This document shows, piece by piece, positions 6,128 through 9,427 of a DNA stretch of 9,427 nt (the first letter of the stretch is position 1; each line of letters starts with the position of its first letter). This DNA is from Thermoplasmatota archaeon (lineage in GTDB: Archaea; Thermoplasmatota; Penumbrarchaeia; Penumbrarchaeales; Penumbrarchaeaceae): the NCBI GenBank assembly GCA_030600725.1, contig JAUVLN010000061.1, positions 1 through 9,427 of the forward strand, read 5' to 3'. Both the position numbers and the translations under genes were made by a program. The notes beneath the pieces are model-generated. The model had not been told where the DNA came from. It saw nothing but the letters and a program-made list of their open reading frames with translations, and did no database searches.

Positions 6128-7030
6128 TCAGAGGTCCCTGTGATCATCGGGGAAGTTTACCGCTTTCTGTATCATCAAGGCTTTTCCCGTGCTGGCTACA
6201 TCGTGTACCCTGACTATCGAGGCGCCGTTCTGAACGCCGATCAGTGCCGAAGCCAGGGATCCCTCCAGACGATCCTCAACCTCCAGTCCCAATACCTTGC
6301 CGATAAAGGATTTCCTGGAAGGCCCCAGTAGAATGGGACAGCCGATATCCTTGAATCTGGATAACTCCCTGATGATCAAGAGGTTGTCCCATACCCTCTT
6401 TCCGAAACCTATCCCCGGATCGATCCATATCCTGCCCCGGTCCATCCCGAGCGTTGTGAGGTGTTCGACCCTCTGTTGAAAAAAGTGATGGACCTCATCC
6501 ACAACGTCATCGTAATGTGGTTTCACTTGCATGTTACCGGGGTCACCTTTCATATGCATTACCACAACAGTTGCCCCTGATCCTATCGCCAGTTCCTCCA
6601 TCCCCTCACCCAGCAGGCCGTTCACATCGTTTATCATCGAGGCACCGCAGGATAGTGCCTTTTCCGCTACCTCGACATGCCGGGTATCTATTGAGATCGG
6701 GATGTCCAATTTCCCTGCCAGGCTCTCGACCACGGGTATCGTCCTCCCGAGCTCATCCTCGATCGGGACCGGATCGGCGAACGGACGTGTGGATTCCCCA
6801 CCAATATCAATTATATCAGCACCTTCCCTGGCCATCTGGAAACCGCGCTCCACGGCGAGGTCCAATCCATTGTACTCACCACCATCCGAGAAGGAATCCG
6901 GGGTGACGTTCAAAATGCCCATGATCAATGGGGGCTCCAGTTCAGAGAAATATGATCGGTCAGGAGAGCGGGCGATCCTCCTCAAGGGTTCCATCGAGAT
7001 ATCCAGTTTCTCACTTCTCATCATCCTCAC
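6128..7030 (-). CDS. folP: Dihydropteroate synthase
   Basis: It condenses 6-hydroxymethyl-7,8-dihydropterin diphosphate with p-aminobenzoate to give 7,8-dihydropteroate, a cytoplasmic step of folate synthesis. 300 residues fold as a TIM barrel. Every family motif is visible: MGILNVTPDSFSDGG (37-51), GGESTRP (77-83), SIDTR (113-117), INDVNG (133-138), MHMKGDP (158-164), DPGIGFGK (204-211), GPSRKSF (236-242) and RVHDV (274-278). These hold the counterparts of E. coli Asn22, Asp96, Asn115, Asp185, Lys221 and Arg255, so it should be active. The usual PxTMQ of the sulfonamide/pABA loop reads PGNMQ here. The longest frame starts with GTG at 7030, overlapping topA by 20 bp; ATG codons at 7024 and 7021 are equally plausible starts and none has a clear ribosome site. 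Overlap implies co-transcription with topA. Its stop lies 16 bp from the convergent surface-protein gene. Confidence 0.95.
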   Translation of the reverse strand: MRMMRSEKLDISMEPLRRIARSPDRSYFSELEPPLIMGILNVTPDSFSDGGEYNGLDLAVERGFQMAREGADIIDIGGESTRPFADPVPIEDELGRTIPVVESLAGKLDIPISIDTRHVEVAEKALSCGASMINDVNGLLGEGMEELAIGSGATVVVMHMKGDPGNMQVKPHYDDVVDEVHHFFQQRVEHLTTLGMDRGRIWIDPGIGFGKRVWDNLLIIRELSRFKDIGCPILLGPSRKSFIGKVLGLEVEDRLEGSLASALIGVQNGASIVRVHDVASTGKALMIQKAVNFPDDHRDL

Positions 7031-9047
7031 TCTTGCTTGTCCTCAATGGACACTTTGGATTGATACATGCATTGTAAGGCGGTTTACCACGCCTGTAGAA
7101 AGTGACTATAGGGGATTTGCAGGTCGAACAGCTCTCTTTGGTGAAGGCTATCTTCCCCCTTTGAGGAAGTGGATAGCTCCGGGAGCAGTTCGGATGCATT
7201 GAACATCTGACGTATCTCTTGCCCCGCATGGACCTGGTCACCAGTAGATCATTGTTGCACCTTGGACAGGTCCCGACAATATCCTGGATCATCAGGGCTG
7301 ATGATATCTCCCGTCCTATGGCCTTCTTCTCCTTCTCCATAACCTCCAACACACTTTTCAGCATCTCCCTGGATTCCTTCAGTACCTCCTCCTGGGAGAG
7401 ATCTCCCCTTGAGATCCGTTCCATATCCTCATCCAACTTCGATGTCAGATCGGGTTCGCAGATAAGTGAGGCGTGGTTTTCCAGGGCGAGGATCAATGCC
7501 TCCCCCGAAAGTGTGGGTCTCGGAGGGGCATCATCTATGTACCTCCGGTCGTAGAGTTTCTGGATTATCTCGTGCCTGGTGGATTTTGTACCCAGCCCGA
7601 GCCTCTCCATCTCCTGGATAAGACCGCCCTGGCTGAACCTCTTGGGGGGTTTGGTCTCTTTCGCCTCAAGTCGAATATCCTTTACATCCACCAAGGACCC
7701 TTCAACCAACTCCGGAAGGATGGACTCCTTGACCCTGGAGAAGGTGTATACCGACCTCCAGCCGGGGTATATCATCCTGATACCGGAGACCTTGAAAACC
7801 TCCCCGCCAACATCGAGCTTCACGCTCTTTATCATCTTTCTCGAGGGGTCCATCAACGTCGCAAGGAACCTTCTGACCACCAGATCGTATAGCCTGTACT
7901 TCTCGGGTCCGATCTGATCCTTTGTAATATAGGCGGTGGGATAGATCGGGGGATGGTCCGTGGTCTCCTTCTTGCCGCGGGTGGGCGTGATACTGGCCCC
8001 GTTCAGGATCGAATCCGCCGAGACCCTGTAAGGGCCCTGTGCAAGCGCCTGAACGGTCTTTCGAATATCCAATCCCCTGGGATATACCGTGTTGTCCGTC
8101 CTTGGATAGGATATGAAACCTTTGGTGTACAGGTCCTCCGCTATGGACATTGCCCTGGACACGGACATCCCCATGGAGTTCGCTGCCTTGATGAACTCCG
8201 TTGTGTTGAATGGAGTGGGAGGTTTATCCACTTTCTCCTTTTGGGATACCTTGATGACCTTCGCCTGGCCGACGTTTTCGACCCTGGTATAGATCGTCTT
8301 CGCCTTCTCACCGTCGAATATATCACCCGCGGAGTGGCTACCAGGGAATCCCATACCCTCCTTCTCGAATTCACCTTCGATATTCCAGTAGGGTCTGGGT
8401 TTGAAGGATTTTATCTCTTTTTCCTTGTTCACGATCAAAGCCAATGTAGGGCTCTGTACGCGGCCAACCGATAGAAAGTCATGGCCGAGCCTATTCGATG
8501 CAAGGGATATGAAACGTGTGAGGGTGGCCCCCCAGATGAGGTCCATAACCTGTCTGGTCTCGGCTGCGCTTGCCAGGGCCTCATCGACTTTCACCAGCCG
8601 GTGGAATGCATCGGTAACATCGGAGGGGGTCAGGGAGGAGAACCTGGCCCTGTGGGCATCCTTGATCATCTCCTTCCCTGCCGCATACTCCACGGCCTCC
8701 GCCCCGATCAGCTCCCCTTCCCGATCGTAGTCGGTTGCAACGTATATGCTGGAGGATTCCTTGGCAAGCGATCTCAGGATCGAGCCGATGGACCTCTCGG
8801 AAAGCACCTTGATGGGTTCGAGATCTACCAGGTCTGCTGGATTTATGCTTGTCCAGCTGTTGTACTTCCTGGGGAAATCCAGATTCATGATGTGTCCCCG
8901 CAGCCCGATGGTACAGGCTTCCTCCCCCTCCCAGTCGAATCTGTATACGGAAACCCTGCCCTTCTTCTCCGTTTTCGCCCTATCGCCACTGAGTATACCC
9001 GATATTCTCTTCGCTGCGTTATCTTTCTCACAGATGATCAGACGCAT
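7011..9047 (-). CDS. topA: DNA topoisomerase I (type IA, archaeal)
   Basis: It relaxes negatively supercoiled DNA by cutting one strand through a 5'-phosphotyrosine and passing the other. 678 residues match the usual archaeal length. The Toprim domain opens with LIICEK (Glu7) and carries the metal-binding DYDREGE (106-112). VGRVQSPTLALI (194-205) is typical, and the active-site Tyr is Tyr314 in FISYPRTDN. GLGTKSTRHEII matches the family's G[IL]GTxxTR region. Two C-terminal zinc ribbons follow: Cys594/597/615/621 and Cys640/643/661/666. No reverse-gyrase helicase domain is present, in line with an ordinary topoisomerase. The ATG at 9047 has a weak GGTGA four bases upstream and starts right at the Toprim strand, which supports it. 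It is followed by folP with a 20-bp overlap and preceded by an 80-bp gap with a promoter candidate. Confidence 0.96.
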   Translation of the reverse strand: MRLIICEKDNAAKRISGILSGDRAKTEKKGRVSVYRFDWEGEEACTIGLRGHIMNLDFPRKYNSWTSINPADLVDLEPIKVLSERSIGSILRSLAKESSSIYVATDYDREGELIGAEAVEYAAGKEMIKDAHRARFSSLTPSDVTDAFHRLVKVDEALASAAETRQVMDLIWGATLTRFISLASNRLGHDFLSVGRVQSPTLALIVNKEKEIKSFKPRPYWNIEGEFEKEGMGFPGSHSAGDIFDGEKAKTIYTRVENVGQAKVIKVSQKEKVDKPPTPFNTTEFIKAANSMGMSVSRAMSIAEDLYTKGFISYPRTDNTVYPRGLDIRKTVQALAQGPYRVSADSILNGASITPTRGKKETTDHPPIYPTAYITKDQIGPEKYRLYDLVVRRFLATLMDPSRKMIKSVKLDVGGEVFKVSGIRMIYPGWRSVYTFSRVKESILPELVEGSLVDVKDIRLEAKETKPPKRFSQGGLIQEMERLGLGTKSTRHEIIQKLYDRRYIDDAPPRPTLSGEALILALENHASLICEPDLTSKLDEDMERISRGDLSQEEVLKESREMLKSVLEVMEKEKKAIGREISSALMIQDIVGTCPRCNNDLLVTRSMRGKRYVRCSMHPNCSRSYPLPQRGKIAFTKESCSTCKSPIVTFYRRGKPPYNACINPKCPLRTSKSEDDEK

Positions 9048-9080
9048 GGGTTCACCGTAGGAGGCTGGGATTACGACGCT

Positions 9081-9090
9081 TATTATTAAA
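9081..9090 (-). promoter_or_regulatory. Candidate TATA box for topA-folP
   Basis: On the minus strand TTTAATAATA (9090 to 9081) is the only AT-rich block in the 80-bp gap between the HAD gene and topA. It lies about 38 bp before the topA ATG, which would give a leader of roughly 10-15 nt. No clear BRE is visible, and read-through from the HAD gene is also possible. Confidence 0.45.
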
Positions 9091-9127
9091 ACATTTGTAC
9101 AGGGGACAACCGCGTCATTATCTCCGG

Positions 9128-9427
9128 TCAGAGGTCATCGTAGATATCAAGGATCTGTGATATCCTCCTCAATCTGATCAACCTGGGATGATCGGGAATG
9201 AAAGGATCGTAAAGACGCTTTATATGGGGTCTGGGGATGTATATGGCTTTGATCCCGGCCTCCAATGCCGGTTTAATATCGTTCATATAGGAGTTGCCTA
9301 CCATGTAGCACCTATCGGGGTCCCTCCCCCGGCAGATCCGTTCGAAGACCTCGGGTGTCTTCCTCCTTACCATGTGTACATGCCTCTCATCGAACCATCT
9401 TGTGATCCCAAGGCGGTTCAGCTTCCT
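9128..9427 (-). CDS. HAD-superfamily hydrolase, C-terminal part (5' partial)
   Basis: The frame is open to the window edge, so the first Met seen (9373) is probably internal and the nucleophile motif DxDxT lies outside. About 99 codons are visible. They include a short helix-turn region LGITRWFDERHVH, a motif III Lys in RRKTPEVF, and motif IV in YMVGNSYMNDIKPALEAGI, followed by KAIYIPR. This pattern (Lys-Thr-Pro, then VGNSxxxDIxPALxAG) is typical of HAD phosphatases, which use Asp to dephosphorylate small phosphorylated metabolites. The substrate cannot be told from this part. It is on the same strand as topA, 80 bp upstream of it, and may share a transcript. Confidence 0.85.
   Translation of the reverse strand, partial: RKLNRLGITRWFDERHVHMVRRKTPEVFERICRGRDPDRCYMVGNSYMNDIKPALEAGIKAIYIPRPHIKRLYDPFIPDHPRLIRLRRISQILDIYDDL

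Noticed and set aside
6531..7202. Plus-strand frames opposite folP and topA, up to 223 codons
   Set aside because: The opposite strand carries complete motif-rich enzymes; these frames have no domain signature and arise from GC-rich codon bias.

Overview
The window looks archaeal. It carries an archaeal-type DNA topoisomerase I with two C-terminal zinc ribbons, a TATA/BRE-like promoter with a short leader, Arg codons dominated by AGG/AGA, and two large exported proteins built of beta-rich repeats, a single membrane anchor and a cytoplasmic tail. Large Ca-binding, Ig-like surface proteins with 'NYxRWRAxDxAGN' strands are common in uncultured Thermoplasmata-type euryarchaea. That placement is my inference and has not been checked by a search.

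Layout, left to right. (1) 1-3750 (+): the 3' part of a giant surface protein, with FG-GAP propeller repeats, Ig-like domains, a PKD domain, a thrombospondin-3-like Ca-binding stretch, a transmembrane helix, a Pro/Ala-rich tail and a terminal zinc ribbon. It ends at an intrinsic-terminator-like hairpin with a UUCG loop (3773-3801). (2) 3751-4311: a 561-bp AT-rich gap without a credible gene. About 370 bp of it (3797-4164) is packed with nine consecutive hairpin or repeat units. (3) 4312-6111 (+): a second exported, membrane-anchored protein with its own promoter, four Ig-like repeats of about 97 residues and a Pro-rich tail. (4) Convergent minus-strand genes: folP (dihydropteroate synthase, 6128-7030), topA (DNA topoisomerase I, 7011-9047) and the C-terminal part of a HAD-family hydrolase (9128-9427, running off the window).

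The plus strand is a cell-surface module and the minus strand is housekeeping (DNA topology, folate). topA and folP overlap by 20 bp and are probably co-transcribed. topA has its own promoter candidate in the 80-bp gap after the HAD gene.

The most interesting part is the intergenic cluster. One repeat family keeps its loop (TTAAGAG followed by a variant of CTAAGCTACATCC) while the flanking stems change in a compensatory way. A second family keeps a GAATC-3nt-GATTC tip and an AA bulge while its outer stem changes. The order of the two families seems to occur twice, and near-identical 37-bp direct repeats bracket the cluster. I do not recognise either family.
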